Shown: positions 37,801 to 50,206, counted from the stretch's first letter. The stretch: DNA of 64,000 nt from Liolophura sinensis (GCF_032854445.1 NC_088300.1:74825005-74889004), one strand, 5' to 3'. The notes: generated from the sequence alone by a model not told the origin. Made by a program: numbers and translations.

Positions 37801-40800
37801 TCTCTTGTTTTTCTGAAGTTTCTATCAAGAAAGTATTACGCCTACCAGAAAGTGGTTTTTGTGAAATCATCCCTGAAAAGTATCCTCAGTATGAGGTAAG
37901 TTCTTGATGGTAATGAACGTGTGTAAAGGCTAGTCAGCAAAATACAATCATATGTTAACTCTACAGGTTATGGACAGTGGATTTGTGTACTTTTTATTTA
38001 TTTTTACTTGAGCTTTTGTTCAAAATCTGACAGCTTTTTCTTTGATGGGTAAATCAAGACCAAATATATCCACAACATAATTTACATGTAAGTTTTCGGG
38101 TGTACCGTGTGTGTCATACCTCAAGTGTTGTAAATGATAAATTTATTTTCAGTTTTACTTTGAATGCCCAAGTCGTAACAGACAAGTAAAGGCCGGGACG
38201 TTGATTCTTTATCAAGTCTTCCCAGGGAACACTCTCACCTGGCAGAGAATGTTCCTAAGAGCTGCTAAAGAGAATGACTTTGACATGATAGAGAAGATGG
38301 TAACTTTCTTTAAGGACCAGAAAAGGTTTATCAACTGCCGTGAGCCCAAGACTCTGTTCACTGCTTTACACTGGGCCTGTCGCCATGGTAACAAGGTAGG
38401 TTTCAATGCTAAATGTACATGTACATATTGGGTAATTCTCCCTAACTTCACAGTTGCATAAATTCTGGTTTACAGTCAGTGAGATTTTTAGGAATTTTTC
38501 GTGTTGAGACCAAACATGATAGCTAGAAGTGCTGATGTTGTGACTTAGGGTGGCAAGTCAATGGATGATGATGATAGTCTTGTGATGGGCTGGCTTGGCC
38601 AGCACGACTGTACTCTCTTAACAGTAATTGTGTGAAGTACATGTACAGATATTCTCAACATGAATGGGTAGTGTTTTTCCTGAAAGACCTTAGTAGCCTG
38701 TACCTCAGTAGTTGTACATCATGTTAAGTCAGAGTGTTGCCTTTTGTACTGGACATGGACTCAGCAGTGTGACTGTGATCTTGTGCAACATTCTCCACTA
38801 TTGCTTATTCACTTCTGCTGATGAATGGAAGCCTTAATCAAAAAAAGAAAACAGTGTTTCATATGTTTTTTCAGCATTAGGTCTGAGCATTTTAGTGAGA
38901 TGCACAGCCAAAACTCCCCAAACTTTCATCTCAGCAAGGCTAGAGAAAATAATTAAGGGTATTAATAAATTAGAAAGTACTAGCTGTGATTTACATGTAA
39001 ACGCTGAATGATCAGTTTGAAGTATCACAATATATGTGCCAAAATATGTGGGTAAGTACACTTGGGGCGTATTCCTCTGTTCCACCGGGCCTGTGCATCA
39101 TTTCATCAGAATATCTGAGTAAGCATAGTTGAGGAGTAATTCTTTGTTCCAGCCCACCTGTGCATCATTTCACCAGCCTGTTTTAAGTCATAAATGTTAA
39201 ATCATAAGCCTTGAGTCAGAAGTTGTAATTGTTGGTACGTAATAAGGCTGGTGTATTAAACGGGGACTCTTACTTGATTTTATAGGATGTAGCTGCTTAC
39301 CTTCTGGAGAATGGGGCAGATATGGAGGCCAGGAATGCCTTCAAGTGTACACCAATATTCAGTGCTGTAGAGGGACTTCACAGAGACATCTGTCATGTAA
39401 GTGTCTGCATTCACATGTCATAATGCACTGTAATGCAATGTTTCACTGCTGTGTAGGTTATTATGTCCACACTACTGATAGACCAGCTATGCTACATGTA
39501 TGTTTTCATTCTATACCAAACCATGTCAGTGGTGTCAACAATGTGTCATTTGTCAGCTGAGCTGGCCAGACATTAACAGTATTGTTAAGGTACATGTATG
39601 TGTGTATGTATGCTTGAGGTTTAATGTTGCATATTGTTAATAAAGTAACTGAAACTAAAATAGCCTGGTTACCTCATTTTCTTTCTTCATAGCAGCTTAA
39701 CAGGGTAATCATGTGGATTAATAAAAATGTACACTAAATATACAGAGAATAATTGTTATGTTTCTGCTGTCAGTTGTTGGTGGAATGGGGCTGTGACATG
39801 CATGTGACGAATATCAAAGGCCAGACGCCCGTGGAAACTGTGAAGAATGATGAGTTCAGAGTGTTCTTAGTGGGTGAGCAACTTTGTGATGGCTGCATTG
39901 AGTGTATAAAATAAATATACAAGTGTATGTTTCCAGAGTAATTATGCATCATCTTAGTTTATCAAAGTTACATTTATAGTAATCAATCTTGTATATGTCC
40001 TACAGTCTGAACAAGCATACATGTATGTATATCTATTGTGCACATGTATAGTGACTTCATTATTCTGAGAAAGGTCTTTTGTGATTGTACCAGTATACAA
40101 TTCATGTCTGCCATTGCCTTTTGACAGCTTGAACAGTGTAATTATGTATAATTTGCATATTTAATCAGTGGAATTTATTACAAGCGGAGGTTAATCCATT
40201 ACAGGTGTGCTCCCTCTCTCAGTATGGATATCAGATATGTGTATTGTGTAATGTCCTACTTTCAGAGCTGTACAACCATTACACTCTGTCTGTTCCTAAA
40301 ATCATGGAGGGTAATGTTGGCCTGCTGGAGGATCTGGTCACTGCTCATAAGACAGGACTGCTGGGATTTGCCAGCCTCAACAGCAGGTAATCGATCAGAC
40401 TGGGTTCAGTGAAGTCAGTGGCTGCAATCTTGCTCTCACTGGTCTGGTTGTAGCTTTAAGTGAAGATGATTACAAGATATCTGGCCCACAAACCTGAGTT
40501 TAGCCAAAATGAGTAAGATTCTGTCTCTTTGGGATGCTGACTCAATGCAGCTTCTATTTTCCCTTTTCGTCAGGTATCAGGTGGTTAATTCTGACTCACT
40601 CTCCATTATGTTTATTTTACACTTTTTACTTGGAATGATCGAAATAATTTTAGGATATGGCAGACTTAATGCATACTTTTTGCTTAAAGTAATTTTAAGA
40701 TCCATATTAAAGGTTCAGACTAGGAGGAAAAGATACATGCTGGTAATCTTAATTGGAGAAGATATGTGCTATTTTACATCTGTTTGGCAATCACATTATT

Positions 40801-43800
40801 AAATATTGTTATAATTTCCAAATGTTTCTGTTTTTGTATGCTACATGTCTTTGTATGTTGAATTATACCCTATAACGGTGTCTGTTCTGTTTCAGATGTA
40901 TCAATGGCAGTACCCTGCTTCACACAGCAGCCTATTTTGGTCAGGAGAACGTGGTGAAGGATCTACTGCAGCTGAGGGTGGATCCCAACCTGCTGGACTA
41001 TAAGCAGTCTACTCCTGTACACAGAGCCAGAGATCCCCACACCTTGAAGGTACGTGCTTACAGGTGAGACTAGAGATCCCCACACCTTGAAGGTACGTGC
41101 TTACAGGTGAGACTAGAGATCCCCACACCTTGAAGGTACGTGCTTACAGGTGAGACTAGAGATCCCCACACCTTGAAGGTACGTGCTTACAGGTGAGGCT
41201 AGCGACCCCCACGCTCTGAAGGTACGTGCTTACAGGTGAGACTAGAGATCCCCACGCTCTGAAGGTACGTGCTCACAAGTGAGACTAGAGATCCCCACAC
41301 CCTTAAGGTACGTGCTCACAGGTGAGGCTAGAGATCCCCACACCCTGAAGTCACATGCTTACAAGGGTTTCCAGAAATCCGTACAGCCAAGGATCCCCAC
41401 ACCCACAAGGTACATGATATCAGGGAGGCCAGAGATCCCCACACTCTGAAGGTATGTGCTCAGAGGTAAGGTTAAGGCTCCCCACACCCTGAGGGTACAG
41501 GCTCACAGGTGAGGCTAGCGACCCCCACACCCTGAAGGTACGTGCTCACAGGTGAGACTAGAGACCCCCACACCCTGAAGTCACATGCTTACAGGGGTTT
41601 CCAGAAATCCGTACAGCCAAGGATCCCCACACCCACAAGGTACATGATATCAGGGAGGCCAGAGATCCCCACACCCTCCAGGTATGTGGTTACAGAGAAT
41701 GTCAGAGATCTCCACACTCTAAAGGTACATGATTACAACTGATGTCAGAGAACCACACAGCCTGAAGGTACCAGGTTACTGGGGATGTCAGAGATCTCTA
41801 CACTCTGAAGGTATGTAGTTACTGGGGATGCCAGAGATCCACTCACCCTGAAGGTATCTGGTTACTGGGGATGTCAGAGATCTCCACACCCTGAAGGTAC
41901 TGGATTACAGGGGTTTCCCCGAGATCTGTACAGCCTGAAGATACATCACATTATACCTACATTTACAGAACACGTACCTAATGAAAACTGTGGTTTACTG
42001 TGCAGGTGTATTTGCTAATAAATTGCACAGGATCTACCTAATTGGATTTTTATGGTCACTTTGACCTAACCACTTTCATGTATAAGTGTGTGTATTAAAA
42101 GCAACTTGTTTTGTGTAAAGCAGCAAGCATCAGCCTGTATATAAACCATTCATATATGAGATTCACTACAACAGTATTGTGATAACTTCATCATGCTTTG
42201 TGAATTGATGATAATGATATGTGCTGGAAGGAAGTAACAGTTTAATTGTAGACAAAATGTTGAGCAAACCAAAATACAATAAAATGTTTTTAATTTAATC
42301 ATGCATATAAAAATTACCTGGAAGAGGCCTGGGTATTGTTGACTGTGAAGTTGTAGGGATGCCTATGTATGGATGACTGTTGTTGTTGTAGGCATTGCTG
42401 GACAGCGGAGGTCGTGTTGACACTGAGGACTCTGAGGGTAATACCCCGCTTCACGTGAAGTGTTATGGGGAGACTGGAGAGGACACAGCGGTGGAATGTA
42501 TAGAACTGCTGCTCGACCGTGGGGCTTCCCTCACCCACAGGAACAAACGGGTCAGTTGACAAGTCAAAATGTCAAGTCCAACTGATTTTGTCTAATAATT
42601 TTTAGCACTGATCTTATCAAATACAGAAGGGATTTTTAAGCTGAAGTATTTTGAGGCTATTTGAAAGAGGATGTGAAAGATATAATGTCTCTTCTGTTTG
42701 ATTTCTGTTGTGTTGTATTTCATTGAAAAGTTAATACATGCTGGCTTCCTCTGTTGGCAGATGTACATGGGAAGGTTGGCAGCAACTTGCAGATGGTCAT
42801 GGGTTTCCCCCAGGCTCTGCTCTGTTTCCCTCTGCCATAATACTGGCTGCCGTCATATAAGTGAAATATTCTTGAGTATGGCATAAAGCACCAATCAAAT
42901 AAATAAATAAATTACATTTTGTAATAAAAATATTAGACTTTAAAATATCATTACTTTTAAAATTATTATTATCATCAAGACTAAGACTTCTAGGAGGCTT
43001 GTTAAGTGCTGTTTATAGTTTATTAATTAGCTTGATCCCAGTGTCAATATGCCTTTACACAAGATGTGGGTTTGTGTTATTACCTTTGGGTAGAATGTTG
43101 TCTGCTGTGCTGATTGTATGCTGTGTGTTGTCCGCTGTGCTGATTGTGAACTGCGTGTTGTCCGCTGTGCTGATTGTGAACTGCGTGTTGTCTGCTGTGC
43201 TGATTGTGTGCTGCATGTTGTCTGCTGTGCTGATTGTGTGCTGCGTGTTGTCTGCTGTGCTGATTGTGAACTGCATGTTGTCTGCTGTGCTGATTGTGTG
43301 CTGCATGTTGTCTGCTGTGCTGATTGTGTGCTGCGTGTTGTCTGCTGTGCTGATTGTGAACTGTGTGTTGTCTGCTGTGCTGATGGTGAACTGCGTGTTG
43401 TCTGCTATGCTGATTGTGAACTGCGTGTTGGCTGCTGTGCTGATTGTGTGCTGCGTGTTGTCTGCTGTGCTGATGGTGAACTGCGTGTTGTCTGCTATGC
43501 TGATTGTGAACTGCGTGTTGGCTGCTGTGCTGATTGTGTGCTGTGTGTTGTCTGCTGTGCTGATTGTGAACTGCGTGTTGTCTGCTGTGCTGATTGTTAA
43601 CTGCGTGTTGTTTGCTGTGCTGATTGTGTGCTGCGTGTTGTCTGCTGTGCTGATTGTGAACTGTATGTTGTTTGCTGTGCTGATTGTGTGCTGCGTGTTG
43701 TCTGCTGTGCTGATTGTGTGCTGCGTGTTGTCTGCTGTGCTGATTGTGAACTTTATGTTGTCTGCTGTGCTGATTGTGAACTGCATGTTGTCCGCTGTGC

Positions 43801-46800
43801 TGATTGTGAACTGCATGTTGTCTGCTGTGCTGATTGTGTGCTGATTGTGTGCTGCGTGTTGTCTGCTGTGCTAATTGTGAACTGCATGTTGTCCGCTGTG
43901 CTGATTGTGAACTGCGTGTTGTCTGCTGTGCTGATTGTGTGCTGCGTGTTGTCTGCTGTGCTGATTGTGAACTGCGTGTTTGCTGTGCTGATTGTGAACT
44001 GCGTGTTGTCTGCTGTGGTGATTGTGAAATGCGTGTTGTTTGCTGTGCTGATTGTGTGCTGCGTGTTGTCTGCTGTACTGATTGTGAACTGCATGTTGTC
44101 TGCTGTGCTGATTGTGAACTGCGTGCTGTCTGCTATGCTGATTGTGAACTGCATGTTGGCTGCTGTGCTGATTGTGTGCTGCGTGTTGTCTGCTGTGCTG
44201 ATTGTGTGCTGGGTGTTGTCTGCTGTGGTGATTGTGAACTGCGTGTTGTCTGCTGTGGTGATTGTGTGCTGCGTGTTGTCCGCTGTGCTGATTGCGAGCT
44301 GCGTGTTGTCTGCTGTGGTGATTGTTAACTGCGTGTTGTCTGCTGTGCTGATTGTGTGCTGCGTGTTGTCTGCTGTGCTGATTGTGTGCTGTATGTTGTT
44401 CGCTGTGCTGATTGTGAAATGCGTGTTGTCTGCTGTGCTGATTGTGAACTGCGTGTTGTCTGCTGTGCTGATTGTGTGCTGCATGTTGTCTACTATGCTG
44501 ATTGTGTGCTGCGTGTTGTCTGCTGTGCTGATTGTGAAATGCGTGTTGTCTGCTGTGCTGATTGTGAAATGTGTGTTGTCTGCTGTGCTGATTGTGAAAT
44601 GCGTGTTGTCTGCTGTGCTGATTGTGAACTGCATGTTGTCTGCTGTGCTGATTGTGTGCTGTATGTTGTCTGCTGTGCTGATTGTGTGCTGTGTCTTGTC
44701 TGCTGTGCTGATTGTGTGCTGCATGTTGTCCGCTGTGCTGATTGTGTGCTGCGTGTTGTCTGCTGTGGTGATTGTGTGCTGTGTGTTGTCTGCTATGCTG
44801 ATTGTGCGCTGCATGTTGTCCGCTGTGGTGATTGTGAACTGTGTGCTGTCTGCTGTGCTGATTGTGTGCTGCGTGTTGTCTGCTATGCTGATTGCGAGCT
44901 GCGTGTTGTCTGCTGTGCTGATGGTGAACTTCGTGTTGTCTGCTGTGCTGATTGTGAACTTCGTGTTATCTGCTGTGCTGATTGTGTGCTGCGTGTTGTC
45001 TGCTGTGCTGATTGTGAACTGCTCTGCTGATTGTGGGCTGTATGTTTTCTGCTGTGCTGATTGTGTGCTGAATGTTATCTGCTGTGCTGATTATGTACTG
45101 TATGTTTTTTGCTGTGCTGACTGTGCACTGCCTGTTGCCAGGGCCTGATGGCGATCCACTGCTGTGCTATGCAAGGCCGTGTGGACGGTATACAGCTCCT
45201 GCTGCAGTATGATGACTGCAATGAGATCATCCACTCTCTGAACACGGAGGACAACAAACAGCCCCCCAGCGTCCTCCACCTCGCCCTGGCAAATGACTAC
45301 ACCATCTGTGCTCAGTGGTAAATGACAGAGCTGTCTGCCCACATTGTAAATAGAAAACTACAAATCAGAACTTCAGATTTATACTTTACATGTGCAAATG
45401 TATGCCACAGAGTATTAAACTGCAAAGTTTTAAACCAGGTTTATTTGGGAACAATATGGATTTAATAATCAGTATTAATCATACCCAAGAAGGCAAAGAA
45501 TGTGGATGTAGTTTTGGGTCTATGGTACCAAATGTGTACTTATAATGAATTTTAATCAATTTTTCACATCTTTAATCTGAAGACATTTTTATTCAGGATG
45601 ATGTTAGCAGATCCAGTGGAGTTACATGTGGTGTTATTTGCTGCTGACATCTGTTGTTTGTTCCAGGTTGATAGACAGTGGCTTCTGTTTTAAGGAAGGG
45701 GAACCAGATCACCTGCTGAGGAGGATTCTCACAGAACAGATTACAGTGTGAGTACCTGCATGGATACATATGTACAGCCTGATAGGTGTAATAATGAGCT
45801 TCCAACAGTAGCTCCCAGGAGGTCATTAGATCAAAGATAGTCAAGGACCAATGAGGTGGGGTGTTCAAATCCATCTCTTGATGACCTGATGGGAGTTTCA
45901 TCAGTTATTTGTTGTTATGAGAAAATTCAGTGGTGTCCTAGCTTCAGCCCGGATAAATCTTGATGCCTGTGGTTGTGAAAGTGCAAGACTCTCAAGAATA
46001 TTACACCATGTAATTAAATCATTTGTTTAATATATACACACTTAATTTACAGAATGGATCGAGAACAATTATTGATGCTTGTTTTAAATCATACATTTAA
46101 TAATTCACACATGAAATTTTGAATATGTTTTAAAGGAAACACTGCCACCTATCCTTATATCTTTTATTTTCCTCTCACAAAATATTATGGTTTTATAATA
46201 GTATTTTCAGGTTATATAGATAGTACTTGTCTTGGGTTTTACTTTATGAAATTTGACATTGACCAGTTGTACCTGTATGGGTGGCATGATTTTGTCATTG
46301 TGATTTTCCTACCTGTTCATTCCAGCTCTCACAGAGTAGATGTCATTAACTTTCTGTTGACGAATGGAGCTGATCCAAACCCACGCTACCCTGGAGGCAA
46401 CACGTACACTTATTTTCAAATATTTAAACTACTTGTATTATACTGCAAGGTTTCTGTGATTTTCACATTTTGTTACACTAATGGCAGTTCAAGTGACAGT
46501 TTCCATTTAATGCCCACATGTGTTTGTAAATGTGTTTTATGATTTACATCCAAAAATGATTAAGTTGTTTTTGTTACTGCCTGCCTTAGCAATGCAGAAT
46601 GAAAAGATACCGTATTATATATTATCAATAATTTCAATATGACATGACCAATATTAAAGATATCAGTTAATTTTCATTGTTAATTGGAACTTTGTAAGTT
46701 AATCATATATTAAGTGAATGAAAAATACATACATTACAAATGCACCATACATCTGCCTGGTTAAGGGGGTGGAGGTGGGGGTGGGGTGGGGGCACCATAT

Positions 46801-48731
46801 GACTGCCTGGTTAAGGGGAGGGGGTTGCACCATACGACTGCCTGGTTAAGGGGGGAGGGTTGCACCATTCGACTGCCTGGTTAAGGGGAGTGGGTTGCAC
46901 CGTACGGCTGCCTGGTTAAGGGGAGGGGGTTGCACCATACGACTGCCTGGTTAAGGGGAGGGGATTGCACCATATGACTGCCTGGTTAAGGGGGTGGGGT
47001 GCACCATACGACTTCCTGGTTAAGGGGGTGGGGTGCACCATACGACTGCCTGGTTAAGGGGAGGTGGTTGCACCATACAACTGCCTGGTTAAGGGGAGGG
47101 GGTTGCACCGTACGACTGCCTGGTTAAGGGGAAGGGGTTTGCACCATACGACTGCCTGGTTAAGGGGAGGGGATTGCACCATATGACTGCCTGGTTAAGG
47201 GGAGGAGGTTGCACCATACGACTGCCTGGTATAGGAGTAGGGGTTGCACCATACGACTGCCTGGTTAAGGGGAGGGGGTTGCACCATATGACTGCCTGGT
47301 TAAGGGGAGCGGGTTGCACCATACGACTGCCTGGTTAAGGGGAGGGGGTTGCACCATATGACTGCCTGGTTAAGGGGAGCGGGTTGCACCATACGACTGC
47401 CTGGTTATGGGGAGGGGGGTGTCAAAAAAATACAAAACAGTGTCATGTTACATGAAATTCTGTTGACTGTTTCAGTTGTTTACATTATGCATCCAGTATG
47501 AGTGGGGGGACAGAGATCCTGGAGTTATTGCTATCTTATGGAGCAGAGATTGACACCCCCAATAACGAAGGCTGCACCCCTTTGTTCTTTGCCACTAAGT
47601 CCAACAATCAGTTAGCTGCATGCATATTACTGGCTCATGGGGCAAACATGAAGTTCAAAAATGGCAGTGGTAAGCCTTAATTCATGTCTAATCCTACAGT
47701 TTCATTAAGAATGATCCAGAATTATATTGTTTACCTGGGTATCGTCTTACAGAAAATTAAATCATTTGTTACTACATGTACACGTGTTATTTTCCGTGTA
47801 ATATTACACAGACCACTGTGTAGTAATGCAACAGTTCTGTATAAGCTAGAGTACGGTAATGTAATTTCTAATGTCACATATTGACTGTGTATATGTCACA
47901 GATTTAGCAAAAAATGATTTTAGATTACATATGCTTTCTGCTATACTATATGTAACATGCTTTGTGTTTTACCTGTGAAGGTGTCACAGCATTTGATCAC
48001 ATCGCAGACTTTGAAGAGTGGGTGGACTCTGGGTACTTCACTGATGAGGTCAAGGCTAGACTCAAAGGTAACACAGAGTTATCTCCAAAGGACGTCTACA
48101 AATAGGTCACTGTTTATTATCAGGCCAGTGTGGACATACAGCATAAACCCATCTTATTTTAAACATTTCCACTTAAAGCAATAGACTCACATGTTGCCAT
48201 GAGTATAAATGTGGATTGAGCAGGTTTTCATTGGAATTCTGAAAATTGTTCACATGAAAATGTTGTTCAGAAATTCAGCTGTTTCTGTGCTCTGATCTTG
48301 GCATCTTTTGGCTATGGGTTGTCAAAATAAGAATAAGCCTTTATCGTTCCATAAATAGTATTGTACTACTTATACATGTATATGTTTTGTATTATGTTTG
48401 CGATTGTTTGACCGTTCCCTGATGCTTAACCAAATGCTTTCTGCCTTTACTACATGTAGCTTACAGCCTGAAGCATGCTCGGGATCTCATCCGTGCTATA
48501 ACAAAGAAAGTGAAGGGCAGTGAGCGACGTGGACAGAGGAACACTGTGTGGGATAAAGCAAGCACTTCTAGTTCAGCGGGAAGCTCCCAGCAGGCCATAG
48601 GTTGGCACAGAGACCTGGGTCCCAAAACCACAGCACTCCCTCTCCCATCCTCAACAAAAAGCGCCATCTGGTCTCTGCCTGCAGCACCTGGAACACACCT
48701 ACCTCCCCTGAAGTGTATAGGTGAGGGGTAA
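28821..48731 (+). CDS. Tandem calponin-homology and ankyrin-repeat protein, 26 exons
   Basis: Exons: 28821-28993, 29335-29458, 30460-30570, 31502-31606, 32495-32635, 32873-32905, 33131-33225, 34149-34230, 34593-34682, 35193-35319, 35590-35669, 36131-36235, 37033-37162, 37819-37895, 38153-38395, 39286-39396, 39774-39873, 40266-40386, 40896-41049, 42392-42550, 45142-45317, 45667-45747, 46326-46403, 47476-47669, 47981-48067, 48460-48731. All use GT-AG sites with matching phases and sum to 3249 nt (1082 residues plus stop). Residues about 8-125 resemble a calponin-homology domain (RIRGFTAWVN, VFHLLWRLICYDIWF); about 203-312 a second one (LADSRVLCGLINSFVP, DPMSVCSYFCYFFMVAFKF). A Lys-rich linker lies near 142-152. 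Residues about 515-966 form roughly nine ankyrin repeats (TALHWACRHGN, GNTPLHVKCYG, NTCLHYASS). The tail is Ser-rich. A cytoskeletal scaffold is inferred. An in-frame stop at 28791 supports the ATG. The 3' end is uncertain because a donor-like site (ATAG|GTGAGG) precedes the stop. Confidence 0.88.
33281..33318 (+). other. Possible frame-breaking cassette exon
   Basis: A 38-nt segment is framed by a good acceptor (tttaattgacag) and a good donor (gtgagt) in intron 7 of the calponin-homology/ankyrin gene. If included after exon 7 (phase 2) it gives an immediate TAA, so it is not in the main model, which skips it and keeps the second calponin-homology domain intact. Confidence 0.35.
33648..34052 (+). 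mobile_element. Two SINE family A copies in a row (one near full length, one partial)
   Basis: The first (33648-33912) starts with aggggcctctgtggctgagg and ends gtgaaatatccttgagtatgg plus an aaataaatc tail. The second (33925-34052) starts within the element at gatggtcatggg and ends in ataaataaat. Both lie in intron 7, about 100 bp before the acceptor of exon 8. Confidence 0.85.
34795..34915 (+). mobile_element. Family C/A SINE fragment
   Basis: ggcatctgataaagggtggc, then accaataaacctgcccttg and agaaatattcttaaaaccc with an aaatgaataaataaa tail. It lies in intron 9 of the calponin-homology/ankyrin gene. Confidence 0.55.
36340..36480 (-). mobile_element. SINE family A fragment, minus orientation
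   Basis: ttgattgattggtgttatatg, then tgtactcatgaatatgtcac and a degraded gaaaacaggg segment. Together with the plus-oriented copy at 36,633-36,812 it forms an inverted SINE pair within one intron. Confidence 0.6.
36535..36812 (+). mobile_element. Family C fragment followed by a SINE family A copy
   Basis: 36535-36625 carries gatgaaggttggtggttcac (family C). From 36633 the family A body follows: gtgagttcaagtcgagctc, tcccaccattatatggctgc, gtgatatattcttgggtat and an aatcaaataaatg tail. It lies in intron 12. Confidence 0.75.
41029..41945 (+). repeat. Exon-derived minisatellite, 43-bp unit, about 20 copies
   Basis: The first unit overlaps the last 21 nt of exon 19 (agagatccccacaccttgaag) and its donor gtacgtg. 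The following units repeat this 21-nt exon piece plus about 22 nt of intron (gtacgtgcttacaggtgag). The first seven or eight copies are nearly identical; later ones diverge, and a segment of about 110 bp (41,334-41,444) recurs near 41,574-41,684 as a higher-order repeat. Each copy keeps a donor-like AAG|GTACGT or related site and often an acceptor-like cttacag. Reading through any copy meets TGA soon after the true donor. Confidence 0.95.
42735..42915 (+). mobile_element. SINE family A, 5'-truncated, plus orientation
   Basis: It begins at catgctggcttcctctg, continues through tcatgggtttcccccagg and ends gtgaaatattcttgagtatgg with a caaataaataaataaa tail. It lies in intron 20 just before the 30-bp array. 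Confidence 0.85.
43095..45141 (+). repeat. Minisatellite, 30-bp unit, about 68 copies, abutting exon 21
   Basis: The unit alternates between versions containing ctgctgtgctgattgtgaac and ctgctgtgctgattgtgtgc, each followed by tgcgtgttgt. It fills the second half of intron 20. The last unit is modified to end ctgcctgttgccag, which is the acceptor of exon 21, so the array supplies that splice site. Since 30 is a multiple of three, several frames on both strands stay open for hundreds of codons: VLSAVLIVNC-like or CCADCELRVV-like on plus, TQFTISTADN-like on minus. These are not genes. Confidence 0.97.
46748..47420. repeat. Minisatellite, 35-bp unit, about 19 copies
   Basis: The unit reads gcaccatacgactgcctgg followed by ttaaggggagggggtt. 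It fills the right part of intron 23 and stops about 55 bp before the exon 24 acceptor. The minus-strand ORF inside it (MVQPAPLNQAVIWCNP-like) is a repeat product. Confidence 0.95.
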
Positions 48732-50206
48732 AGAAAACTGAAATACAATGTGAGTCAGTCTGGTAACAAATTAATTTGAGCCTGGTCTGAATGTTAGCCA
48801 TTAACATATGGAAATGTGTGTCTGCCAAAATCCACCTCATGTACATGACCCACAGAGGCTTCCAGCTGAGGAATGGAGGACAGATATAACCATCACTGCA
48901 CCCAAGAAAGAAGTGTACCATTACCAGTAAAACACATGCAGTAACATGGACAACAGTAACAAGCTTGACGCCTACAAGTACAGTTTAGGTGAGATTGCAG
49001 CAGTGCAATCCATGCTTCACAATGATGGGGTTTTAGAGGGCATTAAACATTATACTTGTAGTTATGCTGCTTAGAAACATTGCTGAGTGTGAACCACTGA
49101 GTATACACCACTTCTGCTTGATTGTCCTCTCAGTATTGTGATATTTACTGATATCATGAGGTACTCCCAGTATTTTGAACTGGTGAATTGTGATCAATTT
49201 CTATGTATGATTGCTGCATTTGAGCGTGTGGATTGTTCATTGCTTACATGTATATGTATATATCCCACAACCTACCAGTTAAATGTGTGCTTTTAGTATT
49301 CCACGCTTATATGTACATGTGCATTAGGAAGTGTCGACCATGTGTTGGGGTACAGTAGATTCTGTCTTGCTCTCTGGGTCAGTCAAGGTCAGGTATAAAC
49401 CTGACTGGATTTGCGCAGGTGGAAGTCATATAATCTCTAGAACAGCATACAATGGTGTTAGTTACACATCAGGGTAAATGTATGTATTTTTTGTGATACA
49501 TTTTATAGTATGTTTTTTTATGAACATATGGATACCATGCAAACTGCTGATGAACTCTTATGTTTTTAAAAGATTAAAGCATGCTTGTGCAGATATGTCC
49601 CAAATATTTTATCACAGAAGGCACAGAATGATGAATTTTATATGGAATATAAATATTATGTTATTATATACTGTTTGATTGTTTGTTATGGACGCTTTAA
49701 GTTATGTATTTAAGCTGATGTGTTGATTTCTGCCAAAATATTCAACTCATTGCTCTATCCATGTTTACATTTCCTGTCAAAATGATGTAAAATTTACAGC
49801 TGAGCTAAATGTATAATGTATGAAGTGTCTTATTACTTACAAATGCTGCTGTGTAATATAAAAATAATGTGTTTGATAATTGTGAAAATACAAAAAATGG
49901 TAATGGTTCAATTATGTTCCAATTTGTCAAAACCACTGTAGTCAAAACAAATGTTTGCAATGTTTCTTATCCTGCAATATGATCTACCTGATGTGCTAGA
50001 TTGTTGTTGTCTCTTAATATCACTGATCGTCCACATTAGCACATGTATATCATAAAAATCTGTGATATTTTATTTATGTATACATACTGTTTGTAGGTAT
50101 GTGAAAGTATTTATATTTACACCAAATATTAGGATGTTTTTTCAAATATTATTATTATTACTATGATGTGTAATAATTATAACTAATTTGGCTGTATTTA
50201 AATAAA
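48732..50206 (+). other. Probable 3' UTR of the calponin-homology/ankyrin gene
   Basis: AT-rich sequence without coding signal runs from the stop to a clear AATAAA at 50201. An alternative is that the donor-like site at 48,720 splices onward into this region. One acceptor candidate near 48,857 would add only a few residues before TGA. Confidence 0.5.
50201..50206 (+). terminator. Polyadenylation signal AATAAA
   Basis: First good canonical hexamer I see downstream of the calponin-homology/ankyrin gene. It lies only about 70 bp from the end of the opposite-strand heparanase remnant. Confidence 0.5.

Noticed and set aside
43055-45148. Several long ORFs (up to 506 codons) on both strands, with hydrophobic or Cys-rich repeats
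   Set aside because: All are translations of the 30-bp minisatellite in intron 20; the surrounding exons use another frame and proper splice sites.
47089-47322. Minus-strand ORF with PLNQAVIWCNP repeats
   Set aside because: Product of the 35-bp minisatellite in intron 23.
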